Assembly (NCBI GenBank): GCA_002753665.1 | Contig: PEAP01000002.1 | Location: 28,228 to 92,227, forward strand | Length of the DNA stretch: 64,000 bases | Source: Magnetococcales bacterium DC0425bin3 | GTDB taxonomy: Bacteria; Pseudomonadota; Magnetococcia; Magnetococcales; DC0425bin3 | Direction: 5' to 3' | In this document: in pieces, positions 17,903-27,016 of the stretch | Position numbering within the stretch: the stretch's first letter is position 1 | How the letters are laid out: every line of letters begins with the position of its first letter | Position numbers and translations under genes: made by a program | Notes under the pieces: generated by a model | Told to the model about the DNA's origin: nothing | Databases searched by the model: none | The model's input: only the letters and a program-made list of their open reading frames with translations

Positions 17903-18958
17903 ATGGAACGGGACCCGCGTCTGATTCTGACCACCTGCGGTCGCCGGTTGCTGGGAGAACCGGGCGCCGCCGGGGACGATCATCCCACCCATCGGGCCGG
18001 CCTGGAGCTGCTGGCTGGCGCCGTGGAGGAGCGGCTGCTGGCGGCCGGTCCGGGCGAGGCCGCCGGGCTCAGTCCGGAGCTGAACGCCCTGCTGGCCCTC
18101 AACGGGGGCGTCATGGGCGATGGGGGGGATTTCCATGTACTGGTGCATTCCGACGCCCGCGCCGATGCCCTGGCCGCCCGCCTGATCGGCGGCTGGCTGC
18201 GCGGTCGGGGGCAGGGGGTGGTGATCCACGCCATGCCCGGTCTGCGCAGCGGGGAAGCGGTGGCCCTCCAGAGGGGCCTGGCCGATTTTACCCGCTGGTG
18301 CGGGGAAATCCTGGCCCGCTACCGTCTGCACCAGTTCCATGTGATCTTCAACCCCGCCGGAGGCTCGCCGGTACTGGGGGGCATGCTCCAGACCCTGGCG
18401 CCATTCTATGCCGACGAGGCCATCTTTCTGCTGGAACCGGGCACCGAGCTGGCCCGCCTGGTGATGCCGCGGGTGCGGTTGCGGGACAAGAAGGTGTTCA
18501 CCAGGCATTTCTTCTGCCTGCGGCGTCTGGCGGCGGGCTTGCCGATCACCCCGGAGAAGCTGTCGGGGCTGGACCCGGACCTGCTGTTGTTCGACGAACG
18601 CGGCATCGGCCTGTCCTATCTGGGCGAGCTGCTGTGGGACGCCCACCACCGGGAATTCTACGGCGACCGCCTGTTGGATCCCGTCTCGGACCTGCTGATC
18701 CTGGCCGATCCGTTCCGGGATGCGGTGGTGGGCCTGCAACGGGACCGTCTGGAGCTGCTCAACGAACGCCTGGACCAGTTGGCTCTGTTCCTGGAGGGGG
18801 AGCGCAGCAATCCGGCCCAGTTGAGCTTTCGCGCCATGGCCGACCCCCGGCTGCCGGCCACCCATCAGTGTCACGGCTGGACCGACCAGGCCATCTGGCA
18901 CCTGGTGGGCCATTACGAGGGGGACCGGTTTGTCCTGGACAGTCTGGAAAAAAGCTGA
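17903..18958 (+). CDS. CARF-like protein (APE2256 / Csx-type fold), no CRISPR nearby
   Basis: 351 aa from ATG 17903; an earlier ATG at 17834 adds 23 unlikely residues. The first about 200 residues follow the pattern of the TIGR02619 family: LILTTCGRRLL as the first strand and loop, SPELNALLAL, FHVLVHSDARADALAARLIGGWL, then FHVIFNPAGGSPVLGGML with EAIFLLEPGTELARLVMPRV. These proteins have the Rossmann-like CARF fold that binds cyclic oligoadenylates, and some cleave them. The last about 150 residues form a second domain, ending in WHLVGHYEGDRFVLDSL, that I do not recognise. No HEPN motif is convincing. No cas gene or CRISPR array lies within the window. The assignment is by remembered pattern and needs a profile search. 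Confidence 0.65.
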   Translation: MERDPRLILTTCGRRLLGEPGAAGDDHPTHRAGLELLAGAVEERLLAAGPGEAAGLSPELNALLALNGGVMGDGGDFHVLVHSDARADALAARLIGGWLRGRGQGVVIHAMPGLRSGEAVALQRGLADFTRWCGEILARYRLHQFHVIFNPAGGSPVLGGMLQTLAPFYADEAIFLLEPGTELARLVMPRVRLRDKKVFTRHFFCLRRLAAGLPITPEKLSGLDPDLLLFDERGIGLSYLGELLWDAHHREFYGDRLLDPVSDLLILADPFRDAVVGLQRDRLELLNERLDQLALFLEGERSNPAQLSFRAMADPRLPATHQCHGWTDQAIWHLVGHYEGDRFVLDSLEKS

Positions 18959-18985
18959 GCAAAGCGCCCCTTCAGGAGAAGACCC

Positions 18986-19597
18986 ATGAACAACGACTAC
19001 ACCGGCATTCACCATGCGGCTTTCGCCACCCGGGACATCACCCGCACCGTGCATTTCTGGCGCGATCTGCTGGGCCTGCGGCTGGTGTACAGCTATGGCC
19101 GTCCCGGCTACCGGCAATATTTTTTTCAGATATCCGGCAGCAACCGCATCTCGTTCTTCGAATGGCCCGAGGTGGAGGGGATTCCCTATCGGCGCCATGG
19201 CGAGCCGGTGAAGGGACCCCTGGTGTTCGATCACATCGCCATTGGCGTGGTGGATGTGAAACGGCTGTGGGAGATCATGGCCCGTCTGGACGCGGCGGGG
19301 TTTCCGGTGTCCGACATGGTGGACCACGGGGCCTTTCTTTCGATCTACAGCTACGATCCCAACGGCATTCCCATCGAGTTCAGCTGCGACGCCGAAGGAA
19401 CCAACCTCTGGGACGATCCGGTGATCCGGGACCAGTCCGCGCCGGCCTGGGATCTGGGCATACCGGAACCCCGTCCCGGACTGTGGCCCAAGGCCGACCC
19501 CATTGCCGAGGAAGACCGGGTGATCGTGCCGGGGGAGGGCAAGGAATATTTTCCCCGGTCGTGGCCCGTCGGTCCGGACCAGCAGCAGGATGACTGA
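18986..19597 (+). CDS. VOC-superfamily protein (glyoxalase/dioxygenase fold)
   Basis: 203 aa. AGGAGA lies before ATG 18986. Two beta-alpha-beta-beta-beta modules are seen: IHHAAFATRDITRTVHFWRD, and DHIAIGVVDVKRLWEIM with IPIEFSC. Histidine and glutamate at these strand positions are the usual metal ligands. Reactions in this superfamily include glyoxalase, extradiol dioxygenase and resistance-type binding, and the substrate here is unknown. The tail after residue 150 is Pro/Asp-rich. It follows the CARF-like gene by 27 bp. Its stop directly abuts the stop of the convergent asparagine synthase gene. Confidence 0.88.
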   Translation: MNNDYTGIHHAAFATRDITRTVHFWRDLLGLRLVYSYGRPGYRQYFFQISGSNRISFFEWPEVEGIPYRRHGEPVKGPLVFDHIAIGVVDVKRLWEIMARLDAAGFPVSDMVDHGAFLSIYSYDPNGIPIEFSCDAEGTNLWDDPVIRDQSAPAWDLGIPEPRPGLWPKADPIAEEDRVIVPGEGKEYFPRSWPVGPDQQQDD

Positions 19598-21415
19598 TCA
19601 GCCCAGCCAATGTTCCCCCCAGCGGTTCACCAGGTCGAGGACCCCGATGCGCTGCTCCCGGTTGGGAACCCCCGGGGCCACCAGCCGCTGCCAGGACCGG
19701 TCCCAATAGCCCCGGGTGACCCAGGGTCCCCGGGCGATCCGTTCCAGGGCCTTCCGCTGGTCCGCGTCCGCCCCGCCCCGCAGGCTGAAACCCTGTTTGG
19801 GCCGGCTCAACAGGCGCTCCGGCACCCGCCGGTGCAGATAATCCCGCAGCAGGGGTTTGCCGATCGTCTCCTCCCGGGGATCCGGGGGGCGGGACAGTGC
19901 CCATTCCAGCACCCGGTGGTCGAGCAACGGCACCCGCACCTCCAGGGCATGGGCCATGCTGGTCCGGTCCACCTTGGCCAGGACATGGTCGCTGCAGAAA
20001 TGCATCAGGTCCACCCGCTGCAGGGCCCGGCCCAGGGGCAGGCGGGGTTCCAGATGGCGGGTCAGGGGGGCGAAGGCCCGCTGGTCGTCGTAGTGGACCC
20101 CCAGGGGGGCCAGCAGGGCCTCGATCTCCTCGGGCAGAAAGCGCTGGAACAGCCGCCAGGCATGGCGGTGCAGAGGGGAACTCCAGGCGAAGCGTCGCAC
20201 CGCCTCCCGTCGCACCAGGGGCGGAGCGAAGCGCCGCACCAGGGGCCGCAGGATCCGGCGCAGGGCGGGGGACCGGCCCCCGGTGGGTTGGTTCAGGTTG
20301 CGGTAGCGCAGATAGCCGCTGAAGGCCTCGTCCCCGCCGTCTCCGGAGAGGACCACCTTGTAATGGCGGGACGCCGCCTGGCAAATCCGGTACTGGGAGA
20401 GGAGGGCGGAAAAGGCCTGGGGTTCGTCCAGGGCCGGGATCAGCCGCTCCAGCTCGGCGTCGATGTCGGCGGGGAGCAGGGCGATGGCGCGGTGGGGCAG
20501 GCCCAGGAACGCGGCCGTCTCCCGGGCCATGGCGGTCTCGTCCCCGGCCTGGCCCGGATAGCCCAGGGTGAGCGCCTCCGGGGTCTGCCCCGCCTGCCCG
20601 AGGGCCACGGCCACCGCGGTGGAATCCAAGCCTCCCGACAGGAACAGCCCCATGGGCACGTCGGACAGCAGATGGTCGGCCACCACCTGCTGGAACAGCG
20701 CCTCCCAGGCGGCCAGGGGGTTGGATCCGCCGTGGTCCAGCTCCCGGGGGGGTTCCCAATAGCGGCGGATCCGCAGCCCTTCCCCCCGCTGCCAGAGCAG
20801 CAGATGGCCCGGTTCCAGCTTGCGGATGCCCTGCCAGATCGACCAGGGGGCCGGCACCGCGCCATAGAACAGCAGGTGGGCCAGGGCTTCCGGGTCCGGG
20901 TCCGGGCGCTCCGACAGCAGGGGCAGCAGGGCGGTGATCTCCGAGGCCAGCGTGATCCCTTCACCGCCCACGGCGTAACAGAGAGGTTTGATGCCCACCC
21001 GGTCCCGGGCGGCCAGCAGCCGGCCCCGGGGGTTGTCCCAGAGGATGAAGGCGAACATCCCCACCAGACGCTCCAGGCAGTCTTCCCCCCAGGTCTCGTA
21101 GGCGTGGAGGATCACCTCGTTGTCGCTGCGGGAGGTGAAGCGATGCCCCCGTTCCTCCAGTTGCCGGCGCAGGGCGGGGGCGTTGTAGATTTCGCCGTTG
21201 CCGACCAGGTGGATGGTGCCGGTCTCGTTGCCGAAGGGCTGGTTGCCCGAGGGGGACAGATCGACGATGGCCAGCCGTCGATGGCCCAGCCAGACCGGAG
21301 GATCGGCCTGTTCCCAGTGTCCTCCGTGATCGGGACCCCGATGGACCAGGGCCGCCAGGGCCGCCTGCCGTTGTCCATCGGAGCCGACGCCCATCTGTCC
21401 CACGATGCCGCACAT
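19598..21415 (-). CDS. asnB: Asparagine synthase (glutamine-hydrolysing)
   Basis: 605 aa. The start at 21415 places Cys2 right after Met, as the N-terminal nucleophile glutaminase requires, and AAGGAG lies upstream. Glutaminase domain 1-200 (MCGIVGQMG, LVHRGPDHGG, GNGEIYN, RSDNEVILHAYE). Synthetase domain 230-600 with the ATP loop LFLSGGLDSTAVA and SGDGGDEAFSGYLRYR. It makes asparagine or, in glycan clusters, amidates sugar or peptide carboxyls. It is last in a minus-strand run of glycan genes, so the second role is plausible here. Confidence 0.93.
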   Translation of the reverse strand: MCGIVGQMGVGSDGQRQAALAALVHRGPDHGGHWEQADPPVWLGHRRLAIVDLSPSGNQPFGNETGTIHLVGNGEIYNAPALRRQLEERGHRFTSRSDNEVILHAYETWGEDCLERLVGMFAFILWDNPRGRLLAARDRVGIKPLCYAVGGEGITLASEITALLPLLSERPDPDPEALAHLLFYGAVPAPWSIWQGIRKLEPGHLLLWQRGEGLRIRRYWEPPRELDHGGSNPLAAWEALFQQVVADHLLSDVPMGLFLSGGLDSTAVAVALGQAGQTPEALTLGYPGQAGDETAMARETAAFLGLPHRAIALLPADIDAELERLIPALDEPQAFSALLSQYRICQAASRHYKVVLSGDGGDEAFSGYLRYRNLNQPTGGRSPALRRILRPLVRRFAPPLVRREAVRRFAWSSPLHRHAWRLFQRFLPEEIEALLAPLGVHYDDQRAFAPLTRHLEPRLPLGRALQRVDLMHFCSDHVLAKVDRTSMAHALEVRVPLLDHRVLEWALSRPPDPREETIGKPLLRDYLHRRVPERLLSRPKQGFSLRGGADADQRKALERIARGPWVTRGYWDRSWQRLVAPGVPNREQRIGVLDLVNRWGEHWLG

Positions 21416-21488
21416 GTCCGCTCCTTGCCTCTTTACCAGAGCGTTGGAAAAGCCATCCATGCATACCCGCCCGTTCATCAACGGGCTG

Positions 21489-22613
21489 TTACCCCCTCCC
21501 GGCCACTTCCCGGAACAGGGCCTCGTAGCGCAGGGTGATCTTTTCCTGGGCGAAGTTGTCCAGAATCCGCTGCCGGCCCCGCTCTCCCACCGCCAGGATG
21601 CCGTCCGGGGGACCCTCCACCAGGGCCGTCAGGGTGGCGCGGATTCCTTTCGCCGACAGGTGGGGGAAATAGAGGGCCTCCTCCCCCAGCACCTCCCGGT
21701 TGCCGGCGATGTCGCTGGCCAGCACCACCATGCCGGCCAGTTGGGCCTCCATGAGGCTGACGGGAAAATTCTCCCGTTCGCTGGGAAAGACAAAATACCG
21801 GCAGCGCTCGTAGAGGGAGGTCCACAGCGCGGAGCGGTTGGCCACCCAGCCGTGGAAGCGGATGCTGTGCCACGGCATCAGTCCCGCCAGCCGGCGCAGC
21901 TCCGGCCCCATGGGGCCTTCGCCGATGACATGCAGGGTCTGGGGGCGGGAGATGCCCGCCAGGGCCTGGAAGAACACCTGAAATTTTTTGCGCTCGATGA
22001 GCCGGGAGCTGATCAGAAAGGCCTCCTCCCGGGGCTGACGCCCGAAGATGTCGGTCTCGATGCCGTAGGGCAGCACCCGCACCGCCGCCCCGGGGCGACG
22101 GCGCAGAATCAACCCCTTGAGATAATGGGAGGGGGTGACCAGGGCCTGGAAATGAGCCACGGCCCCCTGCCACACCGGTCGCAACAACCGGTGGGCCAGG
22201 CGGAAATTGTTGGGATTGTAGCCGGGCACATCGGACCCGTGGCTGGTGACCACCGTGGGGAGTCCCGCCGACCGGCCGGCCCGCAGGGCGATGAGGCCAT
22301 CGGGGATGATGGCATGGGCATGGATCACGTCGAAGGTTACCCGCTTCATCAGCTCCGCCACCACCGGCCGGGCGTTCCAGACGAAGCGGGACATTTCCAT
22401 CAGGTAGCTGCTGTCGGCCTGCCGCCGTCCACAGGGGACGCGGTGAATATGAACCCCGGAACAGGTTTCGCCACGGGGCAGTTGGCCATACTGCATGGTG
22501 ACCACATGCACGGCGTGGCCATTGGCGGCCTGGCCCCTGGCCAGGGCCCAGGCCACACTGCCCGCACCGCCGCCGATGGGGGGGATTTCACGGGTGACCA
22601 CCAGTATGTTCAT
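21489..22613 (-). CDS. GT4-family glycosyltransferase
   Basis: 374 aa with a GT-B fold. The N-terminal Rossmann half has the glycine-rich loop PPIGGGAGSVAWALARG and the mid region SHGSDVPGYN. The C-terminal half has RLIERKKFQVFFQAL and the donor-binding E-x7-E motif in SERENFPVSLMEAQ. It probably adds a sugar to a lipid-linked glycan at the inner face of the membrane. It lies 73 bp upstream of asnB and 125 bp after the flippase-like gene. No clear ribosome site precedes ATG 22613. Confidence 0.9.
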   Translation of the reverse strand: MNILVVTREIPPIGGGAGSVAWALARGQAANGHAVHVVTMQYGQLPRGETCSGVHIHRVPCGRRQADSSYLMEMSRFVWNARPVVAELMKRVTFDVIHAHAIIPDGLIALRAGRSAGLPTVVTSHGSDVPGYNPNNFRLAHRLLRPVWQGAVAHFQALVTPSHYLKGLILRRRPGAAVRVLPYGIETDIFGRQPREEAFLISSRLIERKKFQVFFQALAGISRPQTLHVIGEGPMGPELRRLAGLMPWHSIRFHGWVANRSALWTSLYERCRYFVFPSERENFPVSLMEAQLAGMVVLASDIAGNREVLGEEALYFPHLSAKGIRATLTALVEGPPDGILAVGERGRQRILDNFAQEKITLRYEALFREVAGRG

Positions 22614-22738
22614 GCAACGGGCCGGCTTTGCGAGGCTGGAGATTGACGATCCACAATACCGTCAATTCTTCCCCCTCGCAAACCGTCCCCGCCGGACGAG
22701 CGGCACGACCCACTCATCGCAGCGGCAAAGTCCATCTG

Positions 22739-23752
22739 TCATCTGCTCGAACCGTTTTCTGCAGGGGATTCGCTTTCCCGATGACGATTCGGTGCGCCGG
22801 TCGGCAACACCAGCAGACCAGCCAGCAGGGACTGCAGCAGGTGGATGGCATAGATTCCCAGCGAGACCAACAGGATCTGCTCGGTGGTGGCCCCGCTCCC
22901 ACTCCAGAAGAACAGGGCCGCCGCCTCGGACAGCCCCCGGCCGTGGACGGTGATCGGCAGGACGATGGCCACCATGATGGCCGACACCCCCACCAGCCAG
23001 GCGGCCAGGGGCAGATGCAGCCCCATGGCCTCACCCACCAGCCGAAAGACCCAGCAACTCCAGACCACGAACAGCAGGGCAATGAACCAGGAGACGAGCA
23101 GCACCCGGGGATGATCGGCCAACTCCGCCAGGGCCGCCAGCAGGCGCCGACCATGGCTCGCCAAGCGGGCGGCGCGGCCGCCGTCCGACCGGGCCAGGCG
23201 GGCCACGCCCCGTTCCCCCAGGCGCCGGGCCAGCCAGAGCAGCAGTCCCAGGCCGACCAGTCCGGCCAGGGCCGTGAGGACCACCAGGGGATGGCCGACG
23301 CGCCCTTCGCCCCCGGCCAGCAGGGCCCCCATCCCCAGGACCATCAGGTTGGCCGCCAGGCCCTGGATGCGCATGGCCAGAAGGGAGGCCGCCACATGAT
23401 GACGCTCGGCGGCGGGAAAGACTGCCAGGCGATAGAGATCGCTGCCCACCCGTCCCGGAGTGAAGACATCGAAAAAGGTGGCCTTCAGGTGCAGCAGTTG
23501 CACCCAGGCCAGGGCGCGCGGGCGGCCGTCTCCCCCCAGCAGAACCCCCCAGCGCCAGCCCTGGAGCAACATCGCCCCCCACTGACAGAGAAATGCCGTG
23601 CCCAGCAGACCGGCATCGGCCTGGCGCAGGGTTGCCCACAGCCGGGGCCAATTCACGGTGGCGAAGATCGCCCCCAGCAGCAGCACCGCCACCCCCAGGG
23701 GCAGAAGGCGCGTCCAGGTTCTGCGTCCGGAAGGCGGCTCGGGGGCGGGCAT
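22739..23752 (-). CDS. Flippase-like integral membrane protein (lysylphosphatidylglycerol-synthase membrane-domain family)
   Basis: 337 aa from ATG 23752, which lies 5 bp after the glycosyltransferase 2 stop. About eight hydrophobic helices. The segment FDVFTPGRVGSDLYRLAVFP is the hallmark of the TIGR00374/UPF0104 membrane family, as is the late VAIVLPITVHGRGLSEAAALFF. Members are linked to lipid or glycolipid translocation. No soluble synthetase domain is attached. Context suggests movement of a glycan-lipid made by the neighbouring transferases. Confidence 0.82.
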   Translation of the reverse strand: MPAPEPPSGRRTWTRLLPLGVAVLLLGAIFATVNWPRLWATLRQADAGLLGTAFLCQWGAMLLQGWRWGVLLGGDGRPRALAWVQLLHLKATFFDVFTPGRVGSDLYRLAVFPAAERHHVAASLLAMRIQGLAANLMVLGMGALLAGGEGRVGHPLVVLTALAGLVGLGLLLWLARRLGERGVARLARSDGGRAARLASHGRRLLAALAELADHPRVLLVSWFIALLFVVWSCWVFRLVGEAMGLHLPLAAWLVGVSAIMVAIVLPITVHGRGLSEAAALFFWSGSGATTEQILLVSLGIYAIHLLQSLLAGLLVLPTGAPNRHRESESPAENGSSR

Positions 23753-23757
23753 GGGAT

Positions 23758-24669
23758 TCACCCCTGGTCCCGGCCCTTGAACTCCACGATCAGGTGGGCC
23801 AGCACCCCGAAGAACAGGGTCTGGATGCCGAACAGGAACAACCCCAGCACCAGATTGACATGGCGGATGGGCTTGGCCGACTCTTCCAGCAGCCACTGCA
23901 TGAATTCCCAGCAGAACAGTCCCAGCCCTGCCACCAGAAACAACAGCCCCAGGGGACCGAAGATCTTCAGGGGGCGCACCGCCACCAGCACCATGAAGAT
24001 CTGGGGCAGCACCTTGACGGGATATTTCAGGGAGATGAACGACCGGCCCGTGGTGCGCCGGCGGAAGGAAACCGGCACATGGGCGAAGCGCATGCCCTTG
24101 CGATAGGCATCCACCAGCACCTGCTGAGTATAGTTGTAGTCGCCCGGCAGGTAGAACACCTCCAGATAGGATCGGTTGACGGCGAAGATGCCCGGCTGGC
24201 CGTCCTTCACCGGCCAGCCGGTGAGCCAGCTCACCAGGCCGGTGAACACCCGGTTGCCCCAGCGGCGGATGAGGGGCATGCGGTACTCGATGCGGTCGAA
24301 GCGCTGGCCGTAGACCACGTCGGCCTCGTCATCCAGCAGGGGTTGGATCAGGGCGGGCAGGTCGTGGGGATCATGCTGGAGGTCGGCATCGAACTTGATG
24401 GCGATGGCGGCGCCGTCGGCCCGGGCGCCGTTGAGGCCGGTACGCACTGCCGCCCCCAGGCCACGGTTGACCCGGTGGCGCAGCACCCGGTCCGCCCCGG
24501 CGGCCTCGGCCTGTTGGCGGGTGTCGTCCCGGGAGCCGTCATCCACCACATAGACGCGCAGTTCCCGCCCGGCCTCCCGGAACAGGGGTTTCATCTCCGC
24601 CAGGGCGGTGACCGTGCGGGCGATGATTTCGCCTTCGTTGAAGGCCGGAATGATGACGATGACCTTCAT
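23758..24669 (-). CDS. GT2-family glycosyltransferase with membrane tail (DPM1/GtrB-like)
   Basis: 303 aa. The GT-A domain covers 1-220 with VIIPAFNEGEIIARTV, VVDDGSRDDT and the metal-binding DADLQHDP. Two C-terminal membrane helices (about 235-255 and 270-292) match polyprenyl-phosphate sugar synthases. It probably transfers a sugar to a polyprenyl phosphate carrier. The start overlaps the upstream deacetylase stop by 4 bp (ATGA), so the two are coupled. Confidence 0.9.
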   Translation of the reverse strand: MKVIVIIPAFNEGEIIARTVTALAEMKPLFREAGRELRVYVVDDGSRDDTRQQAEAAGADRVLRHRVNRGLGAAVRTGLNGARADGAAIAIKFDADLQHDPHDLPALIQPLLDDEADVVYGQRFDRIEYRMPLIRRWGNRVFTGLVSWLTGWPVKDGQPGIFAVNRSYLEVFYLPGDYNYTQQVLVDAYRKGMRFAHVPVSFRRRTTGRSFISLKYPVKVLPQIFMVLVAVRPLKIFGPLGLLFLVAGLGLFCWEFMQWLLEESAKPIRHVNLVLGLFLFGIQTLFFGVLAHLIVEFKGRDQG

Positions 24670-25676
24670 TCTGGGTGGTCCGCAGGGGATTGTTTCAGCA
24701 GTTGCCGCAGTTCCGGCGGGGTGATCATCACCCCGTTGAGATCGCGGAGGAAAAAATCGAAAAAGCTTTCCAGCACTTGCAGGAACCGCTCCCGCTGCTC
24801 CGGGGTATGCACATAGGGCGTGTGGCCCGGCACCAGGGAGGGGGAGTGGAAGCTCAGGGTCATGACGGTGATGCCCCGCTGCACCAGAAAGCGGGCCAGG
24901 CGGATCAGATCGGTGAAGCTGTGCCCCTCGGGGGACAATCGCAGCCGTTCCAGCAGGCCCAGGCGGGCCATGATTCCCGGTAAGCGCAGACGCCGCCCCG
25001 ATGGAACGGTGGCGACCCGATGCAGCACCCGGCCGGCGCCGGCCAGCAGACCGATGAAGGCCCCGGTGGTGGGGAGGGCGAGCAGATGATCGTCCGATCC
25101 CAGCCAGTGGGGCCGGCAATCGGTGGCGGAATAGTCCGGCCCGCCGTCGGTGCTGAAATCGAAGGGTGGGGCCGGGCTGGCGTCCACCTCGTACCCCAAT
25201 TGCAGCAGCAGCTCGGTGGTGTGGGGACCGCGGCCGTAGCGGCCCGCCTTGTAGCAGACCGGCGACCGGCCGAACCGCCTGGTGATGCGGGCGGTCAGGC
25301 GCAACAGTTTTTCCCGTTCCAGCTCCCGGGGCAGATTGCCGGGATAGCTGTTGAAGCGGGTCACCGGCTCCTCATGGGGTGGATTGACCCAGGGATGCAG
25401 ATGCGCCCCGATGTCCGCGCGACCCTCCCGCACCCAGACCACCAGATCCTGGCAAGCCTCCGGCCCCTCCACCACCGGCCAGTCCACCATGTAGAGCGGC
25501 CGGACACCATAGATCTCGCACAGCTCCTGAAAAGCCGGCAGGCCCGCCAGGGCCGCCACACCCACCACGCCGCGGTCGAGGGGGGCGGCCCAGTCGAACT
25601 CCTCCTCGGTATCCACCACCACGCAGAGTACGGGCCGTTCCCGCGGCGGCAGGTGAACGGGACGCTGGCTTTCCAT
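24666..25676 (-). CDS. WalW-like polysaccharide deacetylase
   Basis: 336 aa with a NodB-type fold. The metal/catalytic pattern begins CVVVDTEEEFDW (Asp and Glu) and continues DIGAHLHPWVNPP (the His pair), with SFHSPSLVPG late in the chain. It resembles WalW of lipopolysaccharide clusters. It should remove N- or O-acetyl groups from a surface sugar. It is the first gene of the minus-strand glycan run and diverges from a glycosyltransferase 43 bp away, so a shared promoter lies between 25677 and 25719. Confidence 0.82.
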   Translation of the reverse strand: MESQRPVHLPPRERPVLCVVVDTEEEFDWAAPLDRGVVGVAALAGLPAFQELCEIYGVRPLYMVDWPVVEGPEACQDLVVWVREGRADIGAHLHPWVNPPHEEPVTRFNSYPGNLPRELEREKLLRLTARITRRFGRSPVCYKAGRYGRGPHTTELLLQLGYEVDASPAPPFDFSTDGGPDYSATDCRPHWLGSDDHLLALPTTGAFIGLLAGAGRVLHRVATVPSGRRLRLPGIMARLGLLERLRLSPEGHSFTDLIRLARFLVQRGITVMTLSFHSPSLVPGHTPYVHTPEQRERFLQVLESFFDFFLRDLNGVMITPPELRQLLKQSPADHPE

Positions 25677-25719
25677 TCATCCTCCCATGGGTTAACGTCC
25701 AAAGGATCGATTGTAGTCC

Positions 25720-26910
25720 ATGACGGAAGCCGCCACCATGCATCACCCGCCCATCATCGCCTTCGCTCCCCATGCCTGGGAGGACCGCTGGCTCAGCCGG
25801 CAACAATTGCTGTCGCGCCTGGGGAGGCGGGGCTGGCCGGTACTGTATTCCCATGGTCCCCTGAGCCTGTGGGATCGGCACCGGCCCGAGTGGCGCCGGG
25901 CGGCATGGCGGGGCACCATCGACCACGCCGACGGGGTGCGCCTCGACCGGCCGGGACGCTGGCCGCCGCGCTGGCCCACCCGTCCCCACTGGGACCGCCT
26001 GGCCATCCGGCTCCACGCCCGGCATTTGATCGGCGCCATGGCGGACTTTCCGGGCCGGGGCATCGCCCTGCTTTTTCATCCCCGGTTTGTCCCCTTTCTG
26101 GAGCCGCTGCAACCCCGCCGGGTGGTGTATCACGTTTATGACGTGTTCGCCCTGATGGACGACTGGACCCCGGAGCTGGCCGGCCTGGAACGGACCCTGG
26201 TGGAGCGGGCCGACCTGATCACTGCCGCCTCGGAGGGCATGGCCCGCCTGCTGCCCGGCAGCGGGCCGGCCCGGGCCCGGGTGTTGCACAACGGGGCGGA
26301 CGTGGGACGCTTTCTCGACGCCACCCGCCTGCCCTGCCCGCCGGATCTGGCCGCCATCCCCCGGCCCCGCATCGGCTATGTGGGCACGGTCAATGCCAAG
26401 ATCGACCTGGAGATGGTGCTGCGGATCGCCGAGATCGAGCCGGACTGGCATTGGGTGTTCATCGGCCCGGTCATGGTGGATGGCGCCAGGCCCCGGGACC
26501 GGGAGGCCAAAGCCCTTTGGGAACGGTGCCTGGCCCGGCCCAACATCCACAGCCTGGGCCCCCGTCCCCGGGAGGCGGTGCCGGCCTACCTGGGTCACAT
26601 GGATGTCAATGCCATCTGCTACCGCATCCGGGACGATGATTGGGTGGTGTACGGTTACCCCGTCAAGCTCCATGAATGCCTGGCCACCGGCCTGCCCGTG
26701 GTGGCGGGAGCCCAGGAGGCGGTGCAGCGACATTTTTCCCAGGTCGCCGCCATCGCCGTTTCGGTCGAAGACTGGCACCAGGCCCTGGGACACGGCATTC
26801 ACCAGGGCGGCCTGGCCACCCCCACCCAGCGCCGGGAGACGGCCCTGGGCCATGGCTGGGATCAGCGGGTCGATCTCTTGGAACAGTGGCTGACGGAGCT
26901 GGTCCGCTGA
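25720..26910 (+). CDS. Glycosyltransferase, GT-B fold
   Basis: 396 aa. The start could be ATG 25720 or ATG 25738. The N-terminal half has FAPHAWEDRWLSRQQLLSRL and VVYHVYDVFALMDDW. The C-terminal half has PRIGYVGTVNAKIDLEMVLRIAE and the donor site YGYPVKLHECLATGLPVVAG. This pattern is that of TuaH-like and related GT4-type enzymes of surface-glycan loci. It is divergent from the deacetylase gene and closed by a hairpin. Confidence 0.87.
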   Translation: MTEAATMHHPPIIAFAPHAWEDRWLSRQQLLSRLGRRGWPVLYSHGPLSLWDRHRPEWRRAAWRGTIDHADGVRLDRPGRWPPRWPTRPHWDRLAIRLHARHLIGAMADFPGRGIALLFHPRFVPFLEPLQPRRVVYHVYDVFALMDDWTPELAGLERTLVERADLITAASEGMARLLPGSGPARARVLHNGADVGRFLDATRLPCPPDLAAIPRPRIGYVGTVNAKIDLEMVLRIAEIEPDWHWVFIGPVMVDGARPRDREAKALWERCLARPNIHSLGPRPREAVPAYLGHMDVNAICYRIRDDDWVVYGYPVKLHECLATGLPVVAGAQEAVQRHFSQVAAIAVSVEDWHQALGHGIHQGGLATPTQRRETALGHGWDQRVDLLEQWLTELVR

Positions 26911-26936
26911 CCCCGGACCGGAGCCCCCGGTCGGGG
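26911..26936 (+). terminator. Terminator-like hairpin after the glycosyltransferase gene
   Basis: CCCCGGACCGG, loop AGCCC, CCGGTCGGGG with one bulge, starting immediately after the stop. GATCATTTCTC follows, so the T-run is poor. Confidence 0.5.
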
Positions 26937-27016
26937 GATCATTTCTCCTGGAGCCCAGGATAGCGAACAGCTACGATCAACCCATTGGTCTTCCGCCACA
27001 GCTTGGGGCAATCCGC

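Noticed and set aside
18800..18958. HEPN-type R-x4-H motif (RLPATH) in the C-terminal part of the CARF-like protein
   Set aside because: One short match in an Arg/His-rich segment is expected by chance, and the surrounding helices do not resemble a HEPN domain.
19610..21538. 642-codon plus-strand frame over the asparagine synthase gene
   Set aside because: Antisense shadow. The opposite frame gives a complete glutaminase-synthetase protein with correct motifs.
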